64,000 nucleotides of DNA from Actinomadura hallensis (GTDB lineage: Bacteria; Actinomycetota; Actinomycetes; Streptosporangiales; Streptosporangiaceae). The stretch is from contig NZ_VFPO01000001.1 in the NCBI RefSeq assembly GCF_006716765.1, positions 3,038,001 to 3,102,000 on the forward strand, given 5' to 3'. Under the pieces are notes generated by a model, which saw only the letters and a program-made list of their open reading frames with translations, did no database searches and was not told the DNA's origin. The first letter of the stretch is position 1; each line of letters opens with the position of its first letter. This document shows, piece by piece, positions 8,466-15,970 of the stretch. Made by a program: the position numbers and the translations under genes.

Positions 8466-8748
8466 CGCCGTCCTTGATGGCCTTGACCAGCCGGTCGACG
8501 GCGGGATCGCCGAGGTAGACCTCGAAGGTGACCACCGGGGCGTCCCCGGCGCCGCGCCGGGCGCGGTCGGCGAGCCCGGTGTGGGTGACGACCACGTCGG
8601 CGTCGGCGGGGATGGAGTCGACGGGGGTGTGCTCGACCGTCACGTCGTGCTTCTTCAGCGCCCTGCGGAGCTGGCCGGCGAGCATGACGCTGCTGCCCAT
8701 GCCGGCGTCGCAGGCGATGACGAGCTTGCGGACGTCCTTGCCGTTCAT
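8449..8748 (-). CDS. PTS mannitol-type EIIB
   Basis: 99-aa EIIB of the lactate/mannitol type. The phosphocysteine loop is VIACDAGMGSSVML near the N terminus. It takes phosphate from EIIA and donates it to mannitol bound to EIIC. Starts 39 bp after the EIIC stop and overlaps the EIIA start by 17 bp, so the three are tightly coupled. Confidence 0.93.
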   Translation of the reverse strand: MNGKDVRKLVIACDAGMGSSVMLAGQLRRALKKHDVTVEHTPVDSIPADADVVVTHTGLADRARRGAGDAPVVTFEVYLGDPAVDRLVKAIKDGGEIGA

Positions 8749-8787
8749 CGTGATGTGCCTTTCGGGTGGAAGGTCTGCGGGCCCGGG

Positions 8788-9927
8788 TCAGCGGGCGCTG
8801 GTCTCCTTGGCGGCGTCGCCGGCGTCCCCGCCCTCGGCGGCCTCGCCGGCGCCCTCGTCCCCGCCGCGCGGCTCGGCCAGCCTGCCGAAGCCGAGCAGGG
8901 CCGCGCCGACGACGAAGGAGACCGCCGCGGAGGCGAGCATGCCGGTGTAGACGCCGATCCAGGTGCCCACGCCGCGCGGCGTCTGCGCGAGGTAGGCGAA
9001 GATGCTGCCGGGCGACGGGGTGGCGACGAGGCCGGCGTCGGAGACCATGAAGATCGCGACCCCGGTCATGCCGCCCGCGATCGCGGCGAGGATCATCCGC
9101 GGCTTCATGAGGATGTACGGGAAGTAGATCTCGTGGATGCCGCCGAGGAAGTGGATGATCGCCGCGGCCGGGACGGTCGGGCGCAGCCGGCGCGGGCCGA
9201 AGAACCAGTACGCCAGGAGCACGCCGAGGCCGGGCCCGGGGTTGGACTCCAGCATGAACAGGATCGACTTGCCGGTCTCGGCGGCCTGGTCCACGCCGAG
9301 CGGGCCGAGGACGCCGTGGTTGATGGCGTTGTTGAGGAACAGCACCTTCGCGGGCTCGATGAGCACGGAGGTGAGCGGCAGCACGTTGTGGTCGACCAGC
9401 CAGCCGACGCCGTCCCCGGCCCAGCGGGTGAAGGTGTTCATGACCGGGCCGATCACCCAGTTGCCGACCACCGCCATGGCGGCGCCGAGGATCCCGGCGG
9501 AGAAGTTGTCGACGAGCATCTCGAACCCGGTCCGGACGCGCTCCTGGACCAGGCCGTCGAACAGCTTCAGCAGGTACGCGGTCAGCGGGCCGATGATCAT
9601 CGCGCCGAGGAACATCGGCACGTCGGAGCCGACGATGATGCCGACGGTGGCGACCGCGCCGACGACGGCTCCGCGCTGGCCGTGCACCATCCGGCCGCCG
9701 GTGAAGCCGATGAGCAGCGGCAGCAGGAACTTGATCATCGGGTCGACCATCTGGGCCAGGTCCTCGTTGGGGAGCCAGCCGGTCTCGATGAACAACGCGG
9801 TGATCAGACCCCAGGCGATGAACGCGCCGATGTTCGGCATGACCATCCCGGCCAGCTTGCCGCCGAACCGCTGGACCTGTGCTCGGAGCCCGGTTCCCGT
9901 GGGCTCTGGGGTGTAATCGGTGGCCAT
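8788..9927 (-). CDS. mtlA: PTS mannitol-specific EIIC permease
   Basis: 379-aa membrane permease matching the IIC part of MtlA nearly throughout: MVMPNIGAFIAWGLITALFI, GWLPNEDLAQ, GSDVPMFLGAMIIGPLTAYL, VDNFSAGILGAAMA, LFLNNAINHGVLGPLG, the Glu-bearing IIHFLGGIHEIYFPY and ESNPGPGLGVLLAY. This similarity to E. coli MtlA is strong enough to call mannitol as the substrate class. The C-terminal 30 residues are a hydrophilic Gly/Glu-rich tail instead of a fused EIIB domain. ATG at 9925-9927 follows a GGAGGCC site. First transporter gene after pfkB, 125 bp downstream of it. Confidence 0.93.
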   Translation of the reverse strand: MATDYTPEPTGTGLRAQVQRFGGKLAGMVMPNIGAFIAWGLITALFIETGWLPNEDLAQMVDPMIKFLLPLLIGFTGGRMVHGQRGAVVGAVATVGIIVGSDVPMFLGAMIIGPLTAYLLKLFDGLVQERVRTGFEMLVDNFSAGILGAAMAVVGNWVIGPVMNTFTRWAGDGVGWLVDHNVLPLTSVLIEPAKVLFLNNAINHGVLGPLGVDQAAETGKSILFMLESNPGPGLGVLLAYWFFGPRRLRPTVPAAAIIHFLGGIHEIYFPYILMKPRMILAAIAGGMTGVAIFMVSDAGLVATPSPGSIFAYLAQTPRGVGTWIGVYTGMLASAAVSFVVGAALLGFGRLAEPRGGDEGAGEAAEGGDAGDAAKETSAR

Positions 9928-10052
9928 CTCGGCCTCCTGTCGATCGGGGGTGGGTTCTGACGTTCTCGGTGACCTGAGCTTTGGCGGAGGGCTCTGCTGA
10001 TCGGCTCTGGTGATCGGCTCTTGCGGAGGGACCGGCCGACGGGCCGGGCGGG

Positions 10053-10991
10053 TCAGGTGACGAGCGGCCGGGTGAGGTCCGGCCGCGGGTGGATGCGGAC
10101 GATGTCCCGCCGGATGTCGGCCTCGCCCGGCATCCGGCTGGCGGGGAGCCGCACGGCCGCCGCGCCCCAGGCGAGCGCCTCGGCGAGGGCGGCGGGGCCG
10201 CGGGCGCCCCCGGCGAGGAACCCGGCGAGCAGCGCGTCCCCGGCGCCGACCGTGCTGTTGGGCCGGGCGACGGGCGCCTCCCCGGTGAGGACGCCGTCGT
10301 CGTCGACGAGCACGGCCCCCTCGGCGCCGAGGCTGACCAGGACCGCGCGGGCGCCCCGGTCCCGCAGCTCCCCGGCGGCCTCGACGACGTCGGCGATCGT
10401 GTCGACCGGGCCGCCGACGGCCTCGGCGAGCTCCTCGCGGTTGGGCTTGATCAGGTCGGGACCGGCGGGGACGGCGGCGCGCAGGGCCGCGCCGCTGGTG
10501 TCGACCGCGACGGGGATGCCGTCGGGCCCGAACCTGCGGCACAGCCCGGCGTAAGTGTCGTCGGGGACGCCGGGCGGCAGGCTGCCGCAGCCGACCACCC
10601 AGCTCGCGCCGGCGGCCGCGGCCTCCACGGCGGCGCCGATCTCGTCCAGCTCCGCGGCCGAGAGCGGGCCGCCGGGCTCGTTCAGCTTCGTGGTGACGCC
10701 GCCCGGCTCGACGATCGTCACGTTGGACCGGGTGCGGCCCGCGACGCGGACGGCGTCGACGCGCATGCCCTCGGCCTCCAGCAGCCGGCGGAGCTGGTCC
10801 CCGTCGGCGCCCCCGACCGCCACCACGGCGGTGGACGCGACGCCGTTGGCCAGGAGGGCGCGGGACACGTTGACGCCCTTGCCGCCCGGGTCGAGCCGCG
10901 CCGACCGCGCCCGGATGACCGCGCCGCGCGCCAGCACGTCCACCTCGATCGTGCGGTCGAGGCTCGGGTTCAGCGTCACCGTGACGATCAT
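10053..10991 (-). CDS. 1-phosphofructokinase/tagatose-6-phosphate kinase family (PfkB)
   Basis: 312-aa PfkB-family hexose-phosphate kinase. The N terminus TVTLNPSLDRTIEV and the motif LDPGGKGVNVSRAL are typical of FruK/LacC, and the catalytic Asp and anion hole are in NSTVGAGDALLAGFL. First gene of the PTS operon. A mannitol PTS yields mannitol-1-P, then fructose-6-P; FruK would instead need fructose-1-P. The kinase may therefore phosphorylate a 6-phosphate as LacC does, or the operon may also handle fructose. The ATG overlaps the stop of an eight-residue mini-ORF (ATGA) and has only a weak site of its own. Confidence 0.88.
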   Translation of the reverse strand: MIVTVTLNPSLDRTIEVDVLARGAVIRARSARLDPGGKGVNVSRALLANGVASTAVVAVGGADGDQLRRLLEAEGMRVDAVRVAGRTRSNVTIVEPGGVTTKLNEPGGPLSAAELDEIGAAVEAAAAGASWVVGCGSLPPGVPDDTYAGLCRRFGPDGIPVAVDTSGAALRAAVPAGPDLIKPNREELAEAVGGPVDTIADVVEAAGELRDRGARAVLVSLGAEGAVLVDDDGVLTGEAPVARPNSTVGAGDALLAGFLAGGARGPAALAEALAWGAAAVRLPASRMPGEADIRRDIVRIHPRPDLTRPLVT

Positions 10992-11014
10992 GCGGGGGCC
11001 GTTCCCGGAAGCAT
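10988..11014 (-). CDS. Leader mini-ORF coupled to pfkB
   Basis: ATG at 11012-11014 follows GGGAGGGAACCAAC, the best ribosome binding site of the operon start. It reads MLPGTAPA and stops at TGA, overlapping the pfkB ATG as ATGA. The geometry suggests translational coupling or a small regulatory leader. Not known from homology; could be chance. Confidence 0.45.
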   Translation of the reverse strand: MLPGTAPA

Positions 11015-11025
11015 GTTGGTTCCCT

Positions 11026-11064
11026 CCCGTTTGATTTTGTTTCCCTTGTATTTATGCCCGTTTG
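11026..11064. promoter_or_regulatory. Probable DeoR operator/promoter of the PTS operon
   Basis: An AT-rich island in very GC-rich DNA. The octamer CCCGTTTG occurs at 11026-11033 and 11057-11064, exactly 31 bp apart (three helical turns), flanking ATTTTGTTTCCCTTGTATTT. Repeated TTTG/CAAA elements are common in DeoR-family operators. The promoter for pfkB must lie here; the DeoR protein at 4095-4856 is the likely ligand (inference). Confidence 0.5.
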
Positions 11065-11290
11065 GCGCTGGGGTCAAGGGGTGCGCGCGAGTTTTCCCAG
11101 GAAAAGCCCGCGCGCGTGCGAGAGGGCCGGCCGGGACGCGTGTGGGAACCCATGCTCCAGGGGCCTCACGGCCGCCTCCGGGGTCGCGATCGGGCCGCGA
11201 AGCCGCCCGCCGCCTTGCGGGCGGACCGCCGGTCGTGGGAAGGATGACCCCGAGCGGGCGGCGTGCGGACGAGCGCGGGGGAGGGGCGCG

Positions 11291-11404
11291 GTGAACCGGT
11301 CCGGGACGGCCGCGGCAGGGGCGGCCGCGGCAGGGACCGTCGCGGCAGGGACCGTCGCGGCAGGGACGGCCGCTGCGGAGGCGAAGCGGGCCGGAACCGC
11401 CTGA
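11291..11404 (+). CDS. Small Ala/Gly-rich ORF coupled to the DMT transporter
   Basis: GTG at 11291 follows GGGGGAGGGGCGCG. It encodes a 37-residue low-complexity peptide built from AAGTV-like repeats and stops with TGATG, sharing a base with the transporter ATG at 11404, which has no good site of its own. Could drive coupled translation. No homology known; possibly just a repeat-bearing leader. Confidence 0.35.
   Translation: MNRSGTAAAGAAAAGTVAAGTVAAGTAAAEAKRAGTA
11311..11385. repeat. 15-bp tandem repeat before the DMT gene
   Basis: Four units of CGCGGCAGGGACCGT type (11311, 11326, 11341, 11356) and a degenerate fifth. Units two and three are identical. The period is five codons, so length changes keep the mini-ORF in frame. 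Confidence 0.75.
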
Positions 11405-12264
11405 TGGGGTGGTCGGCCGGCTTCAGCCTGCTCGCCGCGTTCCTGTTCGCCGCCGCGGCCGCCCTCCAGTACCGCGCGGCCAGGCGCGCGGCGGGCGGCG
11501 GCATTGACGCCGCGGCGGCCCAGGGGCTGCTGCGCAGGCTGGTCCGCGACCCGGTGTGGCTCACCGGCTGGGGCGTGAACCTCTGCGGGTTCTTCGCGCA
11601 GGCCACGGCCCTGCACTTCGGGTCGACCGCCGTCGTCCAGCCCCTGCTGGTCACCCAGCTGGTCTTCACGATCGTTCTCGGCGCGGCCGGCACCGGGCGC
11701 CGCCCCGCCCGGACGGACCTGCTCGGCGCCGTCGCCGTGTCGGCGGGGCTCGCCGTGCTGTTCACCGTCCCGGGCGCGATCCCGCCGTCGGGGGAGCCGT
11801 CCCGGCCGCGGCTGCTGCTCGCCGGACTGGTCGCCGCGCCGCTCGTCGCCGCGCTGTCCCGGGCCGCGTGGCTGCGCAGGGGACCGGTGCGCGCGGCCCT
11901 GCTCGGCGTGTGCGCGGGCCTGTGCTTCGCGGCGAGCGCGGTGCTGATCAAGCTGACCACCGCGAGCCTCGTCGACCGCGGCGTCGCCGCCACCGCCGCC
12001 GACTGGCCCGGCTACGCCCTGGCGGGCAGCACGCTGCTCGGGCTGGTGATCGAGCAGCGGGCGTTCGCCGCCGGCTCGCTGCCCGCCGCGATGACCGCGA
12101 TGACGATGACCAACCCCATCGCGTCCTACCTGGTGGCCGTCCTAGCCTTCGAGACCATGCCGCCCCGGACGGCGGCGGCGTTCACCGCGCTTTCGGCCAG
12201 TGCGGTCCTGCTGACCGCCGGCGTGTCCCTGCTGTCGCGGTCCGCGGCCGCCGCCCGCCGCTAG
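11404..12264 (+). CDS. DMT/EamA-type membrane transporter
   Basis: 286-aa integral membrane protein of about nine to ten hydrophobic segments, starting MGWSAGFSLLAAFLFAAAAA. It resembles the drug/metabolite transporter superfamily (DMT/NIPA-like) found in actinomycetes: a substrate-site-like GSTAVVQPLLVTQLVFTIVL segment and a second half ending MTMTNPIASYLVAVLAFETM. Substrate unknown. The ATG at 11404 is taken because the hydrophobic protein begins there. Its stop overlaps the stop of the opposing PucR gene by CTAG, so the two genes have no room for a terminator between them. Confidence 0.8.
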   Translation: MGWSAGFSLLAAFLFAAAAALQYRAARRAAGGGIDAAAAQGLLRRLVRDPVWLTGWGVNLCGFFAQATALHFGSTAVVQPLLVTQLVFTIVLGAAGTGRRPARTDLLGAVAVSAGLAVLFTVPGAIPPSGEPSRPRLLLAGLVAAPLVAALSRAAWLRRGPVRAALLGVCAGLCFAASAVLIKLTTASLVDRGVAATAADWPGYALAGSTLLGLVIEQRAFAAGSLPAAMTAMTMTNPIASYLVAVLAFETMPPRTAAAFTALSASAVLLTAGVSLLSRSAAAARR

Positions 12265-13475
12265 GCGGTCCGCCCGGCGCCGGAGGCCCGCCCGCCGCGG
12301 GAGGCGTGCTCGGCGCGGGAGGTGCGCACGAGCCAGCTCAGCATCAGCATCAGGTCGAGACGGCCCTCCGGCTCGGTGAACCGGCCGCCGGTCAGCTCGG
12401 CGATGCGGCGCAGCCGGTACCGGACGGTCTGCTCGTGGATGTGCAGCCGCTCCGCCGCGACGACCGCGTTGTCGCCGCACCGCAGGTAGGTCAGCAGGGT
12501 CTCGGCGAGCGGAAGGCGGCGCGACGGCGGCAGGTCGAGCAGCGGCCCGAGGACGGCCCCGGCCGTCGCGCCGACCAGTTCCTCGGCGGCGAGCGTCGCC
12601 AGCGAGGCGATGTGGTCCGCGCACCGGATCGGGGCGCCGCCGGGCAGCAGCCCCCGCTCGGCCAGCGTGAGGGCGTGGCGGGCCCAGCGCAGCGACACGG
12701 CGCCCTGCCCGAGGGGGACGGTCGGCCCGATCGCCGCGGTCCCGAGCCTGCGCAGCGCCGGCCACAGCCGGTCCTGGCCGGGGCCCTCCGGGTCAGGCAC
12801 CACGAGGTAGGGGATCGGCGCCTCCCAGTCGGCGAGGACGGCGGGCGGCAGGATCCGGGCCGGGGCGTCGGCGCCCGGGGGCAGCGCGACCAGGCCGATG
12901 CTCTTCGGCAGCTCCCAGCGCGCCGCGACCGCCAGCTCGGCGATGGCCTCCTGGCCGGGCGGCGGCTCGGTGATCAGCAGGTCCCGCAGCCGGTCGCGGC
13001 GGCGCTCCCGCTCGGTCGCGAGCTGCCCCTGCTCGCGCGCGTACCCCTGCGCGGCGGCGTCGGCGACCCGCGCCAGCAGCATGAACAGCGAGTCGGTCAG
13101 CCGGCCGAGGGTCTCGCGCGACCAGCCGAGCCGGTAGGCGTCCTTGATGAACCGGCGGCACGCGACCTGGCTGCTGACCCGCATCGCGTTCTGCAGGGCG
13201 TCCAGGCTCCGGCCCTGCCTGGCCTCCTGCTCGCCGAGCCGCATGTACAGCTCGGTCAGCTTGCGCGCGTCCGCGTTCGGGTGGTCGACGGAATCGACGA
13301 AGAACGCGACGGTGTCGCTGACCGTCCGCTCGACCCGCTCGGCGTACTCGCCGCCGTCGTCGCCCGCGTACTCGGGCACCTGGTCGCGGATCTCCCGCTC
13401 CATCTCGGCGACGGCGGACTGGAGGTGCTGGCGCAGCATCTCGGGCAGTTCGGCGGGCATGGACCCCTGTGTCAT
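12261..13475 (-). CDS. PucR/CdaR-family transcriptional regulator
   Basis: 404-aa regulator with an N-terminal RsbR/PAS-like helical region (about 1-150), a central domain and the C-terminal PucR helix-turn-helix: LLDLPPSRRLPLAETLLTYL, then DNAVVAAERLHIHEQTVRYR. In this family the C-terminal HTH binds DNA and the central domain senses a ligand. The upstream region has GTGAG/CTCAC dyad symmetry at about 13503-13517. Target genes are not obvious; the nearest divergent gene is the acyltransferase. Confidence 0.85.
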   Translation of the reverse strand: MTQGSMPAELPEMLRQHLQSAVAEMEREIRDQVPEYAGDDGGEYAERVERTVSDTVAFFVDSVDHPNADARKLTELYMRLGEQEARQGRSLDALQNAMRVSSQVACRRFIKDAYRLGWSRETLGRLTDSLFMLLARVADAAAQGYAREQGQLATERERRRDRLRDLLITEPPPGQEAIAELAVAARWELPKSIGLVALPPGADAPARILPPAVLADWEAPIPYLVVPDPEGPGQDRLWPALRRLGTAAIGPTVPLGQGAVSLRWARHALTLAERGLLPGGAPIRCADHIASLATLAAEELVGATAGAVLGPLLDLPPSRRLPLAETLLTYLRCGDNAVVAAERLHIHEQTVRYRLRRIAELTGGRFTEPEGRLDLMLMLSWLVRTSRAEHASRGGRASGAGRTA

Positions 13476-13584
13476 CCGCTATCCGTTCCGCCGGGGACTG
13501 GGGGTGAGTGGGCCTCACCTTAGGCAAGAAGGGGATGGCTGTCATCACTCCCCCGGGCCGTTCCGGGGCCGTGGCGGGCCCGGC

Positions 13585-14880
13585 TCAGAACCGGGCGGCC
13601 CGGGGCGCGCCGCGCCCCGGGGACGCGTGGCGCCGGATCAGGCGGCGCCCCAGGCGCTGAGCCGGGAGCTCGACGTACCGGTAGGCCACCGCTGCGGCGG
13701 TGAGCACGACCGTCACCAGGACCACGCCCCAGCCGAACCGCACGATCGGGGGCAGGCCGCCCGGGTCGCGCCCCGCCGCGTACCAGACGCCCTGGATCAC
13801 CAGCGGGTGCAGCAGGTAGACGGAGTAGCTGACCAGCCCCGACCACACCAGGAACCGGGGCATCGGCCTGTTGCGCAGCGCCAGCCCGCCCAGGAACGTC
13901 AGCCAGGCTGCGCCCACGGCGATGGACCAGTCGGCGCCGAGCGGGTTCGGGTTCGCGTTCAGCGCCCACGACGTCGGGGTCCGCAGGCCCGCCGTCATCG
14001 TGAGGACGGCCACGACCGCGATCATCGCGGCGGCCGGCCGGGCCCGCAGCCGCCCGTCCTGGACGCCCCGGATCGCGGTCCCGGCGAACATCGTGGCGAG
14101 GATGCACAGACTCTCGATGGCGCCGATGCGGCTGTTGAGGAACAGCAGCGCCAGCGCGAGCGCCGCGACGAGCGCGGCGCCGGCACGGCGCACCGGCCGC
14201 CGCCCGGTGAACATCGCGGCGAGCCCGCCGGCCAGGAGCAGCACGGTGACGAGGACCGTTCCGTCCGGCCACCGGGAGACCAGCAGCGCGGACGGCAGCG
14301 CCACGCCCATTATGGCCGCGCCGACGCCGAACCCCAGCGCGACCCGGGCGCCGGCGCGGTGGACGCCCGCGACGAACATCGCCGTCACCAGCAGATAGAA
14401 GACCATCTCGTAGGACAGCGTCCACAGGACGTTCACGGCGTTCGGCACGCCCAGCAGGTCCTGGAGCATCGTCGCGTGCGCGAGCGCGGAGATCCAGGGC
14501 CGTTCCCCCAGCCCGCCCGGCAGGCCGTAGGAGAACCCGGCCGCGCCGAGCGCCACCGCGAGCGCCGCCGCCGCGCCGAAGGCGGGGTACAGGCGGAAGA
14601 ACCGCCCGGCCCAGAACTGCCGGACGCTTCCGCGCCGCTCCAGGGAGAACGGCACGACGTACCCGCTGACCAGGAAGAACACGAACACGCCGTAGCGGCC
14701 GAAGTCGAACCACGGGCTGGCCGTGGCGCGGACCTCCGGCAGGAGCACGTCGAGGGAGTGCTCGAACACGACCACCATCGCGGCGAGGCCGCGCAGGGCG
14801 TCGAGCCAGTCCATCCGGGGCGCTGTCTCCGGGCGGGAGCCGATGTTCTCTTGGGGTGGAGTCAGGGTGTTCGCCGCCAT
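13585..14880 (-). CDS. Acyltransferase 3 (OafA/YrhL-type) membrane protein
   Basis: 431-aa protein of the acyltransferase-3 family, with about ten transmembrane segments. The family signature is at the N terminus: MDWLDALRGLAAMVVVFEHS (the R-x10-H motif), then FGRYGVFVFFLVSGYVVPFS and RFFRLYPAF. Such enzymes O-acylate surface polysaccharides, lipids or secondary metabolites. ATG at 14878-14880 is chosen over longer frames, which add only basic low-complexity sequence. No glycan gene cluster is next to it, so the substrate is unknown. Confidence 0.87.
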   Translation of the reverse strand: MAANTLTPPQENIGSRPETAPRMDWLDALRGLAAMVVVFEHSLDVLLPEVRATASPWFDFGRYGVFVFFLVSGYVVPFSLERRGSVRQFWAGRFFRLYPAFGAAAALAVALGAAGFSYGLPGGLGERPWISALAHATMLQDLLGVPNAVNVLWTLSYEMVFYLLVTAMFVAGVHRAGARVALGFGVGAAIMGVALPSALLVSRWPDGTVLVTVLLLAGGLAAMFTGRRPVRRAGAALVAALALALLFLNSRIGAIESLCILATMFAGTAIRGVQDGRLRARPAAAMIAVVAVLTMTAGLRTPTSWALNANPNPLGADWSIAVGAAWLTFLGGLALRNRPMPRFLVWSGLVSYSVYLLHPLVIQGVWYAAGRDPGGLPPIVRFGWGVVLVTVVLTAAAVAYRYVELPAQRLGRRLIRRHASPGRGAPRAARF

Positions 14881-15212
14881 CCCGGCCACGATAGGGGCCG
14901 ATCGGCGGCCGTCTCGAACGGCAGGAAGGCCCCCGGCCGCGCCGCCGGAACGCCCCGCGCGAAGGGGGCGCGGCGCCCGGGAGGCCGCGAGAGCAGGGGC
15001 TCCCGCGCCGCGCGCGGCGGTCCGGATCCGCGACCGGAGCGCGACGGACTGTGACCAACCCCACACGCAGCCGGCGCCCGCGCTCGCCGCCGCCCGAGGC
15101 CCGAGGCCCGAGGCCCGAGGGCGTCCGTACCGCGAGATTCCGCGGGACCGGCGGCCGGATCAGGCCCGGCGGCGCGCCGGCGCGCCCGCCGTCAGGGGGC
15201 CGTCAGGGGCCG
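14881..15212. other. Intergenic stretch with 7-bp and 10-bp tandem repeats
   Basis: No supported gene. CCGAGGC is repeated four times near 15094-15121. At 15189-15219 the unit CCGTCAGGGG occurs three times; the last copy contains the stop codon of the DoxX gene. Confidence 0.6.
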
Positions 15213-15656
15213 TCAGGAGCGGCCGCGGCGTTCGGCGCGGAGCCTGGCGACCTCGTCCAGGACGAGCGAGGCGCCGATCCCGACGAGCCAGATGTCCTTG
15301 GCGAGCCCGATGCCCTGCTCGGTGGGGCGCAGGCCGCCGGGTTCCCGCATTCCGGGGATCCGCAGGTAGAGGCCCGTCAGCCCGGCGGCGAACGCGGTGA
15401 GCGCGGCGCCCGCGACCGCCGAGGGCACCAGCGGGACGACCAGCGCGCCGCCGAGCGCGACCTCGAACGCGCCGAGCTTGCGGGTGAAGTCCTGCGGGTC
15501 GTGGGACTCGACCATCGGGTAGGCGGTCTTGGCGGTGCCGTGGGTCTGCTGGGCGGTCTCCTCCCCGGCCTTGAGCTTCGACAGGCCGGAGTTCAGCACG
15601 AACGCCCCGACGGCCAGGCGGACGGGCAGCTGGTGAGGGCGGGCAATGTAACGCAT
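15213..15656 (-). CDS. DoxX-family membrane protein
   Basis: 147-aa DoxX-like protein with four hydrophobic segments (LPVRLAVGAFVLNSGLSKL, GAFEVALGGALVVPLVPSAV, AGAALTAFAAGLTGLYLRI, IGLAKDIWLVGIGASLVLDE). ATG at 15654-15656 has GGGGGA just before it; an in-frame ATG at 15698 lacks a site. DoxX proteins are small membrane proteins sometimes linked to thiol/oxidative stress; function here is not known. Confidence 0.82.
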   Translation of the reverse strand: MRYIARPHQLPVRLAVGAFVLNSGLSKLKAGEETAQQTHGTAKTAYPMVESHDPQDFTRKLGAFEVALGGALVVPLVPSAVAGAALTAFAAGLTGLYLRIPGMREPGGLRPTEQGIGLAKDIWLVGIGASLVLDEVARLRAERRGRS

Positions 15657-15970
15657 CGTTCCCCCGTAACGTTCGGGTGGATCGGCCGCCCGGATCATTC
15701 CCGGCGTGCGCCCGCTACACCTGGAACCCGGTCAAGTCTCGGCATCCCGTGCTGTACCGCGCGGGGCGCAGGGCCCGGGGCCGCGCTGCGCCCCGCGGAA
15801 GCAGAGCGGAGGCCTCCGCCCGCCCGACGACCGCGGCGTCTCCCGCCCCGCACCTTCGGCGGTGTCGTACCCGAGAACCGGAGAAGCGGGAGTGCGGACA
15901 TGTCGATGCCGGTCACGCGGTCGCGTCCGGCGCCGGCACTGAGAGCGTCCGCCCCCGGGAGCGGCACGGC
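15657..15970. other. Intergenic stretch
   Basis: 314 bp between the DoxX start and the MEDS-ATPase stop. I see no gene, terminator or clear operator; it must hold the DoxX promoter, since that gene reads away on the minus strand. Confidence 0.4.

Noticed and set aside
13500..13525. Iron box (IdeR/DmdR) near the PucR start
   Set aside because: CTCACCTTAGGCAAG matches only part of the 19-bp consensus and no iron gene is nearby.
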